Source: Candidatus Zipacnadum vermilionense (GTDB lineage Bacteria; Armatimonadota; Zipacnadia; Zipacnadales; Zipacnadaceae). From it: 64,000 nucleotides of DNA. The first letter of the stretch is position 1. Every line of letters starts with the position of its first letter. The notes beneath the pieces are model-generated. The model searched no databases. It was not told the origin of the DNA and worked only from the letters and a program-made list of their open reading frames with translations. Location: contig JALGSV010000007.1 in the NCBI GenBank assembly GCA_029821755.1, positions 186,001-250,000 on the forward strand, given 5' to 3'. Shown here piece by piece: positions 24,565 through 32,658 of the stretch. The translations under genes were made by a program, and so were the position numbers.

Positions 24565-25647
24565 GTGGAATACCAAGTACCCAAGCTACAGTTCGACTAC
24601 CAGATGCGAGAGGAGCTGCACGAACGCGCCTACCAGAGCTTCGACCGGTACTATACGCGGCGGTGTGAGCAGTCGGACGAGGAGATCGCCCGGCGCTGGC
24701 ACCGGGACTTCTCCAGCCTGGAGGCCTACGAGGCCTCCGTCGCGCCCAATCGCGAGCATCTGCGGGCGCTGCTGGGTGGCTGGCCTGACCGTTGGTCTAG
24801 GGAGCGTGGGGACCTGGCGCCGGAGGGGATGGTCATCGACAGGTGCGGCCCCTACACCGTCAGCCGCATCTTCATCACCCTCTTCGAGGACGTCCGCATC
24901 GACTTCCTGCTGCTGGTGCCCAACGGCCTGACGGGGCCGACGCCGGTGGTCATGGCGATGCACGGCCTGGGCTCCACCCCGGAGGACGCCTGCGGGTTCG
25001 TGCCCGATCCCGGCTGCTACAACGCGTTCGGCTCGCAGTTGGCGGAGGCGGGCTATGTCGTAGTCGCTCCGCGGATGATGGGCCCCGCCAACAAGCGCAA
25101 CTGGCTGTACCGCAAGGCCATGCTGATGGGCGAGAACCTGTTCGGCGCGGAGATGTTTGGCCTGTCGCGAGTGGTGGATTACCTGCAGGGGCCGGACTGC
25201 GCGGAGTTCGCCGACCCGGAGCGGATCGGCTTCTACGGTCTGTCGCAGGGCGGGATGGCGGCGCTGTACTTCCCGGCGTTGGATCAGCGGATCAAGCTAT
25301 CGGTGGCGTCCGGGCACTTCTACTGGATGAAGGTGAAGATGGTGGTGCCGGGGGAGAAGTACTTGGCCTACATCGTCACCAGCGAGGAGGACAAGTTCAT
25401 CCAGGGGGAGCTCTTGGAGTTCTCCGAGGCGGACATCGCTTCGCTGATCTGCCCGCGACATTTGTGCATCGAGTACGGTCTGCAGGATCCGGTGCTCACC
25501 CAGGAGGAACCGGAGGAAGAGTATCCGAAGATCCGGCAGGTATATGACCAGTTGGGGATCGGGGAGAGGCTGGTCCTGGCGACGCACCCGGGCGGGCATG
25601 AGGTAGTGATGGGGGAGTCGCTGGAGTTTATCGAGAAGCACCTGTAG
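24565..25647 (+). CDS. Alpha/beta hydrolase (dienelactone hydrolase / acetyl xylan esterase-like)
   Basis: 360 residues from GTG 24565, with GGGGAGGA 9 nt upstream; longer frames would run back into the transporter gene. An N-terminal helical region of about 110 residues precedes the hydrolase core: DFLLLVPNG, MAMHGLGSTPED (oxyanion region), the nucleophile elbow GFYGLSQGG with Ser227, and THPGGHEV with His345; the acid is probably Asp in EYGLQDPVL. It resembles secreted-type esterases but has no signal peptide, so it is probably cytosolic. It follows the transporter on the same strand and may process what the transporter brings in (inference). Confidence 0.8.
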   Translation: MEYQVPKLQFDYQMREELHERAYQSFDRYYTRRCEQSDEEIARRWHRDFSSLEAYEASVAPNREHLRALLGGWPDRWSRERGDLAPEGMVIDRCGPYTVSRIFITLFEDVRIDFLLLVPNGLTGPTPVVMAMHGLGSTPEDACGFVPDPGCYNAFGSQLAEAGYVVVAPRMMGPANKRNWLYRKAMLMGENLFGAEMFGLSRVVDYLQGPDCAEFADPERIGFYGLSQGGMAALYFPALDQRIKLSVASGHFYWMKVKMVVPGEKYLAYIVTSEEDKFIQGELLEFSEADIASLICPRHLCIEYGLQDPVLTQEEPEEEYPKIRQVYDQLGIGERLVLATHPGGHEVVMGESLEFIEKHL

Positions 25648-25652
25648 GGAGA

Positions 25653-25704
25653 GGCCTCACCCCCTGCCCCCCGTCTATACACAGGGGAGGGGGGAGCAGA
25701 GCAG
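25653..25704 (+). repeat. Family A palindromic repeat, copy 7
   Basis: ggcctcaccccctgcccccc, gtctatacacagggga, ggggggagcagagcag. Begins 6 nt after the hydrolase stop. Confidence 0.75.
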
Positions 25705-25823
25705 CCTGAGAGCGGCGAGAACGGCCGTGAGCCGAGCGCACTTCGTACTTCGCAGAGATCAACTGTCCATCACCCTACGGGCCACGGGAGAGTGGCGCAC
25801 TGGTGAGGAAGATCACCGGAGGG

Positions 25824-25847
25824 GAATCGATCATCAATCATCGATTC
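25824..25847 (+). repeat. Family D palindrome (short)
   Basis: gaatcgat, catcaatc, atcgattc: perfect 8-nt arms directly before the trpD Shine-Dalgarno (aaggagg). Confidence 0.6.
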
Positions 25848-25863
25848 AAGGAGGCCCAAGGGT

Positions 25864-26877
25864 ATGATCAAGGACGCGATACAACAGGTCGCGGACGGCA
25901 AGCACCTAACGCCGGAGCAGGCCTATGCTGCCCTGACGGAGATCATGGAGGGTGAGGCGACTGAGGCGCAGATTGGCGCCTTCCTGACGGCCCTGCGCAT
26001 GAAGGGGGAACAGCCGGTGGAGGTGGCCGGATTCGCCCAGGCCATGCGCGACCACGCCCTGCGGGTGCCGGTGGAGGCGGAGGGGCTCGTGGATACTTGC
26101 GGCACCGGCGGGGACGCCCTCGACACCTTCAACATCTCCACGCTTGCCGCCTTCGTGGCCGCCGGGGCTGGGGTGATGGTGGCCAAGCACGGCAACCGGG
26201 CCGTCTCCAGCAAATGCGGCAGCGCCGACGTGCTCCGCGAACTAGGCGTTAACGTCGAGCTGGGCCCCGAGCAAGTGGCGCGCTGCCTGCGGGAGGTCGG
26301 CATCGGTTTCCTCTTCGCCCCCACCTTGCATCCCGCCATGCGCTACGCCGCGGGCCCCCGCCGGGAGCTGGGGATGCGCACCGTCTTCAATATCCTGGGC
26401 CCGCTCACCAACCCCGCCGGGGCGCGGCGACAACTGCTGGGGGCCTTCTCCCTGGAGGCCTCCCGGCTGATGGCGGAGGCCCTGTGTGCGTTGGGGGTGG
26501 AGCATGCACTGGTGGTGCATGGCCTGGAGGGCCTCGACGAGATCTCTACCTGCGGTCCGACGCAGGTCCTGGAGGTGCGGGAGGGGGAGGTGCGGGAGTA
26601 TTACCTCACGCCGGGGGAACTGGGCGTGCCCAAGGCATGCCCGGAGGACCTGGCTGGCGGGGAACCGGAGCAGTGCGCGGCGCTGTTCCTCCAGGTGCTG
26701 GAGGGACAGGAGGGCGCGGCGCGGGATATCGTCCTAGTTAACGCGGGAGCGGCGATCTACGTGAGCGGCCAGGCGGAGAACCTGGGGAGCGGAGTCGAAC
26801 GAGCGAAAGAGGCGCTAGACACGGGGATGGCAAGGGAGAAGTTGGAGGAGTTGGTGAAGGCGTCACACGAGGCCTAG
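25864..26877 (+). CDS. trpD: Anthranilate phosphoribosyltransferase
   Basis: 337 residues, full length. It transfers phosphoribose from PRPP to anthranilate. Motifs: DTCGTGGD (PRPP/Mg loop, about 77-84), NISTLAAFVAA, AKHGNRAVSSKCGSADVL, ELGVNVE, FAPTLHPAMRYAAGPRRELG, and NILGPLTNPA. AAGGAGG precedes ATG 25864 by 10 nt and follows a family D palindrome. The stop codon is followed within 1 nt by a family A repeat, which fills the whole 44-nt gap to trpC. A stand-alone form, not fused to trpG. Confidence 0.96.
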   Translation: MIKDAIQQVADGKHLTPEQAYAALTEIMEGEATEAQIGAFLTALRMKGEQPVEVAGFAQAMRDHALRVPVEAEGLVDTCGTGGDALDTFNISTLAAFVAAGAGVMVAKHGNRAVSSKCGSADVLRELGVNVELGPEQVARCLREVGIGFLFAPTLHPAMRYAAGPRRELGMRTVFNILGPLTNPAGARRQLLGAFSLEASRLMAEALCALGVEHALVVHGLEGLDEISTCGPTQVLEVREGEVREYYLTPGELGVPKACPEDLAGGEPEQCAALFLQVLEGQEGAARDIVLVNAGAAIYVSGQAENLGSGVERAKEALDTGMAREKLEELVKASHEA

Positions 26878-26878
26878 G

Positions 26879-26919
26879 GAGCCTCACCCCCTTTCCTTGC
26901 AGGCGCGGGGGGAGCAGAA
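26879..26919 (+). repeat. Family A palindromic repeat, copy 8, filling the trpD-trpC gap
   Basis: gagcctcaccccctttcctt, gcaggcgcggggggagcaga. It starts 1 nt after trpD and ends 2 nt before the trpC ATG, so its ggggggag is the only Shine-Dalgarno available to trpC. Confidence 0.75.
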
Positions 26920-26921
26920 CC

Positions 26922-27749
26922 ATGTCCGTACTCGACCAGATAATCGAACGCCGGCGGGAGCGGCTGGAGGAGGAAAAGGCGGCACTGCCACTGGTGGAGG
27001 TCAAGGCGCGGCTGGAGAAAATGACGGGGCTGAAGCAGCGGCCGCGCAGCTTCGCGCAGATGCTGCGCGGCGAGCGGGTGCGGGTGATCGCGGAAATCAA
27101 GCGGCGCAGCCCCAGCGAGGGGGAGCTGGCGGAGATGATGGACCCGCGCAGCCGGGCGCAGGACTATTCCGGCTCCGGGGCGGCGGCGATCAGTGTCATC
27201 ACCGAGCAGGATTACTTCGACGGCGATCCGCTGTACCTGCGGCGGGCGCGGGCGGGGATGCCGCTGCCGGTGCTGCGCAAGGACTTCATCGTGGACGAGT
27301 ACCAAGTCTGCGAGGCGCGTATGCTGCTGGCCGATGCGGTGCTGTTGATTGCGGACGTGTTGAGCGAGGGGGAGCTGCGGGCGCTGCTGATGGCCACGCG
27401 AGAGCTGGGGATGGAGGCGCTGGTGGAGACGCACGACGAGGCGGCCATCGAGAAGGCGCTGTTCGCGGGGGCGAAGGTAGTCGGGATTAACAATCGGGAC
27501 CTGGCGACGATGCAGGTGGACTTGGCGACCACCGAGCGGCTAGCGCGGCGGGTGCCGCTGGAGAACGTCCTGGTGAGTGAGAGCGGGATTCGAGTGCCGG
27601 AGGACGTCGAGAGGTTGGCACGGGCGGGGGTGGATGCGGTGCTGGTGGGGACGAGCCTGATGCGGGCGGAGGACCCGGTGTGGTTGCTGCGCGCGCTGAC
27701 GCAGGTGGGGAGTAGACGCGAGACGCGAGACGCGAGAGAACGACAATGA
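26922..27749 (+). CDS. trpC: Indole-3-glycerol phosphate synthase
   Basis: 275 residues. It closes the ring of CdRP to indole-3-glycerol phosphate. The N-terminal helix (MSVLDQIIERRRERLEEEK) and the TIM-barrel motifs are in order: VIAEIKRRSPSEG with the catalytic Lys, ISVITEQDYFDGD, VLRKDFIVDEYQVCEAR with catalytic Lys and Glu, LVETHDE, VVGINNRDLATMQVD, SESGIRVPEDV, and DAVLVGTSLMRAEDP. A TrpF domain is not fused. The last dozen residues ([12 protein letters not shown]) are encoded by a tandem agacgcg repeat and look like an appended tail. The stop TGA overlaps the ATG of the SIR2-like gene (ATGA). Confidence 0.95.
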   Translation: MSVLDQIIERRRERLEEEKAALPLVEVKARLEKMTGLKQRPRSFAQMLRGERVRVIAEIKRRSPSEGELAEMMDPRSRAQDYSGSGAAAISVITEQDYFDGDPLYLRRARAGMPLPVLRKDFIVDEYQVCEARMLLADAVLLIADVLSEGELRALLMATRELGMEALVETHDEAAIEKALFAGAKVVGINNRDLATMQVDLATTERLARRVPLENVLVSESGIRVPEDVERLARAGVDAVLVGTSLMRAEDPVWLLRALTQVGSRRETRDARERQ

Positions 27750-28765
27750 GCATGTCATTCTTGCCCCCGGACTTCGGTCGTCCTCACATGGTGCTCCTTG
27801 GTGCTGGGGCAAGCCGCGCGGCACTGCCGAAGGGCGACCAGTACGGGCGCGTCGTGCCCCTCATGAACGATCTTGTTGACATTCTTGGCCTGCGCCCCCT
27901 TCTTCGAGACTACGGGCTTGATTCAGGCAACAGCGACTTCGAGGCTCTGTACTCGTCTCTGGCCGACAGCGGGAATAACCCCGATCTGCTGGAGCGTCTG
28001 GAACGCGAGGTGTTCCAGTACTTCGCGGCACTTGAGCTTCCTGACCGTCCCACACTGTATGACAGGCTGGTACTGTCTCTCCGGCCCAAGGACGTGATCG
28101 CAAGCTTCAACTGGGATCCCCTCCTCTGGCAGTCCATGTGCCGTATCGCTGGACGATTTGACAAGGACATTCTCCCGACGCCCGTCTTCCTTCACGGAAA
28201 CGTGGCGGTGGGCTACTGCATGCGGCATGACCCTCCCTCTGCAGGGCATCCGGGAGCCGCGTGCAGGAGATGCGGCCATCATCTGGTGAGTAGCCGTCTG
28301 TTGTACCCGGTAAGGCAGAAAGACTACAGCAAGGACCCCGCTATCGCGAGCTCGTGGGAAGCCGCGAGAAGGACTCTGGAAAGCGCTTACCTCTTCACGG
28401 TGTTCGGGTATAGGGCTCCCGCGACCGACAGAGAGGCCATGAGACTTATGGTCGAGGCGTGGGGAAACTCGGAGATTCACGAGCTTGGGCGGACCGAGAT
28501 CATCGACATCCGGCCTCAGAGGGAGCTTAAGGAGAACTGGAAGGACTTCATCTGCCGGAACCATTACCAGATGGCCCATACCTTGCACCACAGTTGGCTC
28601 ACGATACAGCCGCGGCGGTCGTGCGAAGACTACTGGCAGAGGACGATGATGCTCCAGCTCCCCCCCGAGCACCCCCTGCCGATCAATGCGGGTTGGGGGA
28701 CCCTGGAGGCGCATGTTGCGCCGCTCATCGAGCAGGAGCGGCGCCACGAGGACGGGCGAGAGTAG
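27746..28765 (+). CDS. SIR2-like NAD-consuming domain protein, probable defence effector
   Basis: 339 residues. [16 protein letters not shown] (GAGAS at 19-23) looks like the NAD-binding loop of SIR2 folds; [11 protein letters not shown] supplies Asn122 and Asp124, and FLHGN supplies His150 in the position of the catalytic histidine. Cys158 and the CRRC at 173-176 may form part of the zinc module that follows this His in sirtuins. The tail [12 protein letters not shown]...[13 protein letters not shown] resembles SIR2 proteins of bacterial defence systems that hydrolyse NAD+. It starts by ATGA overlap with trpC, so it is translationally coupled, and ends before a repeat block and trpB. Base composition is visibly lower in GC than trpC and trpB. 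The substrate and trigger are unknown. Confidence 0.75.
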   Translation: MSMSFLPPDFGRPHMVLLGAGASRAALPKGDQYGRVVPLMNDLVDILGLRPLLRDYGLDSGNSDFEALYSSLADSGNNPDLLERLEREVFQYFAALELPDRPTLYDRLVLSLRPKDVIASFNWDPLLWQSMCRIAGRFDKDILPTPVFLHGNVAVGYCMRHDPPSAGHPGAACRRCGHHLVSSRLLYPVRQKDYSKDPAIASSWEAARRTLESAYLFTVFGYRAPATDREAMRLMVEAWGNSEIHELGRTEIIDIRPQRELKENWKDFICRNHYQMAHTLHHSWLTIQPRRSCEDYWQRTMMLQLPPEHPLPINAGWGTLEAHVAPLIEQERRHEDGRE

Positions 28766-28766
28766 A

Positions 28767-28864
28767 GCGCGGGCTAGAAAGCCCACGCCACGCGGAGGGG
28801 AACACGGGCTGGAAAGCCTGTGGTCCTGGGAGGAGACGCAGGCTTGGAAGCCTGCGCTACCCGG
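28767..28864 (+). repeat. Three-hairpin family B block between SIR2-like gene and trpB
   Basis: Hairpins gcgggctagaaagcccac... (28767-28795), cacgggctggaaagcctgtg (28803-28822) and cgcaggcttggaagcctgcg (28837-28856), then ctacccggag. It starts 2 nt after the SIR2-like stop and ends 17 nt before the trpB start. Confidence 0.7.
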
Positions 28865-28881
28865 AGAGAAGGAGTCGTAAC

Positions 28882-30081
28882 ATGGAGACAACCCAAGGCC
28901 GGTTCGGCCGATTTGGCGGGCAGTATGTTCCGGAAACGCTGATGGCGACGCTGCGGGAGCTGGAAGAGGCCTATGAGCAGTACCGCGACGATCCGCAGTT
29001 CCGCGCGGACCTGGAGTACTACTTCCGGGACTACGCGGGGCGGCCCTCGGCGCTGTATTGGGCCGAACGGCTCAGCGAGCGGGTGGGCTGCCGCGTGTAC
29101 CTCAAGCGCGAGGACCTCAACCACACCGGGGCGCACAAGATCAACAACTGCCTGGGGCAGGCGCTGCTGGCCCTGCGCATGGGAAAGAAGCGGCTCATCG
29201 CCGAGACCGGCGCGGGGCAACATGGGGTGGCGATGGCGACGGTCGCGGCGCTGTTTGGGATGACCGGCGTGGTCTACATGGGCGAGGAAGACATTCGGCG
29301 GCAGGAACTGAACTGCTACCGGATGCAACTGCTGGGGACGGAGGTGGTGCCCGTCACCAGCGGCTCGCGGACGCTCAAGGATGCGATTAACGCGGCCATC
29401 CGCGACTGGATGACCAACGTGGAGAGCACCTTCTACCTCTTCGGCACCGTCGCCGGGCCGCACCCGTACCCCACGATCGTCCGCGACTTCCAGTCGGTCA
29501 TCGGGCGCGAGACGCGGGAGCAGATCTTGGAGAAGGAGGGGCGGCTGCCGACGCATATCTTCGCCTGCGTGGGCGGTGGCTCCAATGCGATTGGGATATT
29601 CGCGGCCTTCCTGGAGGATGAGGGCGTGGAGCTGCACGGCGTGGAGGCGGGGGGGCTGGGGCTGGCGACGGGCAAGCACGCGGCGCCGCTGAACGCGGGG
29701 AGCTTCGGAATTCTCCACGGCGGGGCGCAGTACATGATGCAGGACGCGGACGGGCAGGTCATGGAGACGCACTCCATCTCGGCGGGGCTGGACTATCCCG
29801 GCGTGGGGCCGGAGCACTGCTTGTTGCGGGACACGGGGCGGGCGGTGTACCACGTCGCCACCGATGCGGAGGCCCTGGAGGCCTTCCGGATGCTGGCGGA
29901 ACTGGAGGGGATCATCCCAGCGTTGGAGACCGCGCACGCGGTGGCGGGGGTCCTGCGTATGGCGGGGGAGTTCCCGCCGGAGAGCCTGGTGGTCATCAAC
30001 ATCTCCGGCCGGGGCGACAAGGACGTGATGGAGGTGCGGAGGCTCCTGGAGCAGCTGCGCCTCGCGGAGGTGACAGCCTAA
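28882..30081 (+). CDS. trpB: Tryptophan synthase beta chain
   Basis: 399 residues from ATG 28882 (AGGAG 9 nt upstream). It joins indole and serine with [17 protein letters not shown] is the usual TrpB1 opening; Lys86 in HTGAHKINN binds [45 protein letters not shown] (phosphate loop) and [13 protein letters not shown] follow. It is the canonical alpha-dependent type. The TAA stop overlaps the trpA ATG (TAATG). It is separated from trpC by the SIR2-like gene and a repeat block. Confidence 0.97.
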   Translation: METTQGRFGRFGGQYVPETLMATLRELEEAYEQYRDDPQFRADLEYYFRDYAGRPSALYWAERLSERVGCRVYLKREDLNHTGAHKINNCLGQALLALRMGKKRLIAETGAGQHGVAMATVAALFGMTGVVYMGEEDIRRQELNCYRMQLLGTEVVPVTSGSRTLKDAINAAIRDWMTNVESTFYLFGTVAGPHPYPTIVRDFQSVIGRETREQILEKEGRLPTHIFACVGGGSNAIGIFAAFLEDEGVELHGVEAGGLGLATGKHAAPLNAGSFGILHGGAQYMMQDADGQVMETHSISAGLDYPGVGPEHCLLRDTGRAVYHVATDAEALEAFRMLAELEGIIPALETAHAVAGVLRMAGEFPPESLVVINISGRGDKDVMEVRRLLEQLRLAEVTA

Positions 30082-30866
30082 TGGCCATCCCCGAGATATT
30101 CCAGAAGACAGCAGAGGACGGTCGGGCGGCGATGATCATCTACGTCACCGCGGGGGACCCCAGCCTGGCGGCGACGGTAGACATGACGGCGGCGTTGGCC
30201 GAGGCGGGCGCGGACATCGTGGAGCTGGGCATCCCCTACTCCGACCCGATTGCGGATGGGCCGATTATCCAGGCGGCGGGGCAGCGGGCGCTGCGGGCGG
30301 GGACAACGGTAGCGGGGGTGCTGGAGGCAGCGCGGCAGATCAAAGAGAACACGGGCCTGCCGCTGGTGGTGATGACGTGCTACAATCCCATCCTGCAGTT
30401 CGGCCCGGAGAAGTTTGCGACGCGAGCCGCCGAGGTGGGCATATCGGGGGTGCTGGTTTCCGACCTGCCGCCGGAGGAGTCCGAGGAGTGGTGCGCCCTG
30501 GCCGCGCGGGAGGGCCTGGAAACGATCTTCTTGGTCGCGCCGACCACCGAACCGGAGCGGATGGCGCTGGCCTGCCGGCTAAGCACCGGGTTCGTCTACG
30601 TGGTCTCGCGACCGGGGACCACCGGGGTGCGGGAGGACCTCCCGGAGGACCTGACCAGCCTGGTCGAGCGATTGCGAGGCCTGACCGACAAGCCCCTGGC
30701 GGTAGGGTTTGGCCTGTCGAACCCGGAGCAGGTGGCGGTGGTGGCGCGGGTGGCAGACGGAGCAATCGTGGGCAGCGCGGTGGTACGGATGATCGGGGAG
30801 AAGTGCGCCGACCGGGCGGAGGTGGCGGGGTTCGTACAGGCCCTGGCGGAGGCGACACGGAGGTGA
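30081..30866 (+). CDS. trpA: Tryptophan synthase alpha chain
   Basis: 261 residues. It cleaves indole-3-glycerol phosphate and channels indole to TrpB. Motifs: YVTAGDPSL, ADIVELGIPYSDPIADGP with catalytic Glu and Asp, LVVMTCYNPI, GVLVSDLPPEE, FLVAPTTEPERM, FVYVVSRPGTTGVRE, VGFGLSNPEQV and GAIVGSAVVRMI-like phosphate loop. The start overlaps the trpB stop by one base and uses GGAGGTGA inside trpB. The TGA stop shares two bases with a family A repeat. It is the last trp gene of the series. Confidence 0.97.
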   Translation: MAIPEIFQKTAEDGRAAMIIYVTAGDPSLAATVDMTAALAEAGADIVELGIPYSDPIADGPIIQAAGQRALRAGTTVAGVLEAARQIKENTGLPLVVMTCYNPILQFGPEKFATRAAEVGISGVLVSDLPPEESEEWCALAAREGLETIFLVAPTTEPERMALACRLSTGFVYVVSRPGTTGVREDLPEDLTSLVERLRGLTDKPLAVGFGLSNPEQVAVVARVADGAIVGSAVVRMIGEKCADRAEVAGFVQALAEATRR

Positions 30867-30930
30867 GCCTCACCCGCTACCCCCTCTTGGGCGCGGACGC
30901 CCTTAGCAGGAGAGGGGGTAGCAGAGCAGC
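30865..30930 (+). repeat. Family A palindromic repeat, copy 9 (long loop), overlapping trpA stop
   Basis: gagcctcacccgctacccc, ctcttgggcgcggacgccct, tagcaggagag, ggggtagcagagcag. Its first two bases are the last two of the trpA TGA. Confidence 0.75.
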
Positions 30931-31054
30931 CAGGAGGGAATGGGCCGGATATTTCGCGCGCTGACGCGTGCTCGTATTAGGCACGGTGGAGAGGAATAGC
31001 GCTTCCGCCGAGTCAGGGGTCAGTGCCAGCGCTGTTCCGGGGAGGGTGTTGCTT

Positions 31055-31741
31055 GTGGCTGACCGTGAGATACTCCAACTGATCGACCATGCCGTGATCT
31101 CCCCCACCTGCACGGAGGCCGAGGTGCTGGCGGGGTTGGAGGTGGCCCTGCACTACCGGACCGCAGCCTTCGTGGCGCCGCCGGTGTGGCTACCGCTGGC
31201 CGTGGCAAGCCTGCGGGGGACGGGAATCGCGGCGGTGACAACCTGCGGCTTTCCCCTGGGGGCCAACGCCACCGCTACCAAGACGGTGGAGGCCTATGAC
31301 GCGGTGGTGGCCGGGGCGGACGAACTGGATATGGTGATGAACTACTCGGCGCTGCGCTCGGGGCTGCTGGGCCTGGTGGAGGCCGACATCCGGGCGGTGG
31401 TGGGGGCCTGCGGGTATGCCGCCCAGCGCCTGGGACAGCAGCCGATCGTGGTCAAGGTTATCCTGGAGATGTGCTACCTGACCGAGGGGGAGAAGCGGCA
31501 GGCGGTGGAGTTCGCGGTGGCGGCGGGGGCCGACTATGTGAAGACCTCCACCGGCCTAGGCCCCGCCGGGGCGACGGTGGAGGACGTGGAGTTCCTGCGG
31601 GAGCTGGCCCCGCCGGAGGTGAAGGTCAAGGCGGCGGGAGGGATTCGGACAGTGGAAGACTGCCGCCGGATGATCGAGGCGGGGGCGGACCGGATCGGGA
31701 CCAGCGCGACGGAGAGGATTGCGGAGGAGTTGGACGAGTGA
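31055..31741 (+). CDS. deoC: Deoxyribose-phosphate aldolase
   Basis: 228 residues from GTG 31055, with GGGGAGGG 8 nt upstream; a longer in-frame extension to 30968 has no support. It splits 2-deoxyribose-5-phosphate to acetaldehyde and glyceraldehyde-3-phosphate through a lysine Schiff base. Motifs: LIDHAVISPTCT, VTTCGFPLGANATATK, ADELDMVMNYSALRSG, VVKVILEMCYL (second Lys), and ADYVKTSTGLGPAGAT with the Schiff-base Lys, then KVKAAGGIRT. It follows trpA and the repeat, ahead of recO. Confidence 0.93.
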   Translation: MADREILQLIDHAVISPTCTEAEVLAGLEVALHYRTAAFVAPPVWLPLAVASLRGTGIAAVTTCGFPLGANATATKTVEAYDAVVAGADELDMVMNYSALRSGLLGLVEADIRAVVGACGYAAQRLGQQPIVVKVILEMCYLTEGEKRQAVEFAVAAGADYVKTSTGLGPAGATVEDVEFLRELAPPEVKVKAAGGIRTVEDCRRMIEAGADRIGTSATERIAEELDE

Positions 31742-31816
31742 AGATGGCCCCCCCTGAACGAAACGGCGGGCGGCGCCGGCGCCACCCCTACGTGTAGCTG
31801 CGACACCCCCTCAGAT

Positions 31817-32557
31817 ATGCCCACCTACACCGCTACCGGCCTGACGCTCCTCGCCCGCAAGTTCAAGGGCAGCCAGCGGGTGGTTACCTTCTACACCCGC
31901 GAGCGGGGGAAGGTGGAGGCCGTAGCCTCGGGGATCGGCAAGCCGGGGAGCAGCCTGGCCGGAGTGGTGGAGCCCTTTGCCCTCTCGCGACTCTTCCTCG
32001 TCCAGGGCCGGGATCTGGATCGCCTGACCCAGGCCCAGGCGCTGGAGGCCTTTCCCCAGATACCCGCGTCCCTGGAGACCTATGGCTATGCCTCGTGGAT
32101 CGCCGAGTTGACCTCGGGAGCGACCGAGCCGGGGCAGGCTTCGCCGGACCTGTTCGATTTCCTCCTGGCCAGTGTGCGGGCGCTGGCGGCGGGTGAGGAG
32201 GGGCCACTGGTGGCAGCCGCGTATGCGCTGGCCCTGCTTGAACTACTCGGGGTCGCGCCCGTCTTAGAGGAGTGCGCCGTGTGTAGGGAAGCGCTGGCAG
32301 GACCGGCCTTCTACCAGGCGGCGGCAGGGGGGCTGATCTGCGCCGAGTGCCGCGCGACCGGCGGCGGCATCGCGGTGGGCGGCGGGGCGCGAGGGCTGCT
32401 GCACGGTCTGCGGCGGGTGCCTCCGGAGAGGCTGCGGGGGCTCAAGGTGCGGCCGGAGGAGGCGCGGGAGGCGCTGGAGCTGGTGCGGAGGCACCTGGGG
32501 TACCACCTGGGGTTGACGTTGAGGAGTGAGGAGTTCCTGAGGCAGTTGTCCCCGTAG
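31817..32557 (+). CDS. recO: DNA repair protein RecO
   Basis: 246 residues. RecO loads RecA on SSB-coated single strands with RecF and RecR. The N-terminal OB fold (YTATGLTLLARKFKGSQRVV, then GKVEAVASGIGKPGSSL) and helical middle are typical. A zinc knot is built from CAVC (about 154-157) and CAEC (about 175-178). The C-terminal helix ends LGLTLRSEEFLRQLSP. The start has no strong Shine-Dalgarno. The stop TAG is inside the family F hairpin at 32553-32598. Confidence 0.9.
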   Translation: MPTYTATGLTLLARKFKGSQRVVTFYTRERGKVEAVASGIGKPGSSLAGVVEPFALSRLFLVQGRDLDRLTQAQALEAFPQIPASLETYGYASWIAELTSGATEPGQASPDLFDFLLASVRALAAGEEGPLVAAAYALALLELLGVAPVLEECAVCREALAGPAFYQAAAGGLICAECRATGGGIAVGGGARGLLHGLRRVPPERLRGLKVRPEEAREALELVRRHLGYHLGLTLRSEEFLRQLSP

Positions 32558-32598
32558 GGGCAGCTTTCGCGCGGCCGCCCGCGACAGCCGCCCCTACG
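32553..32598 (+). repeat. Family F hairpin carrying the recO stop codon
   Basis: cgtaggggc (32553-32561) and gcccctacg (32590-32598) are exact complements around a GC-rich loop. The TAG inside the left arm ends recO. Confidence 0.65.
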
Positions 32599-32658
32599 AA
32601 GAACGCGCCCCACGCGGAGGGTGGTTCTACAAATAGAGCACGCCAAGGAGGCACGACC

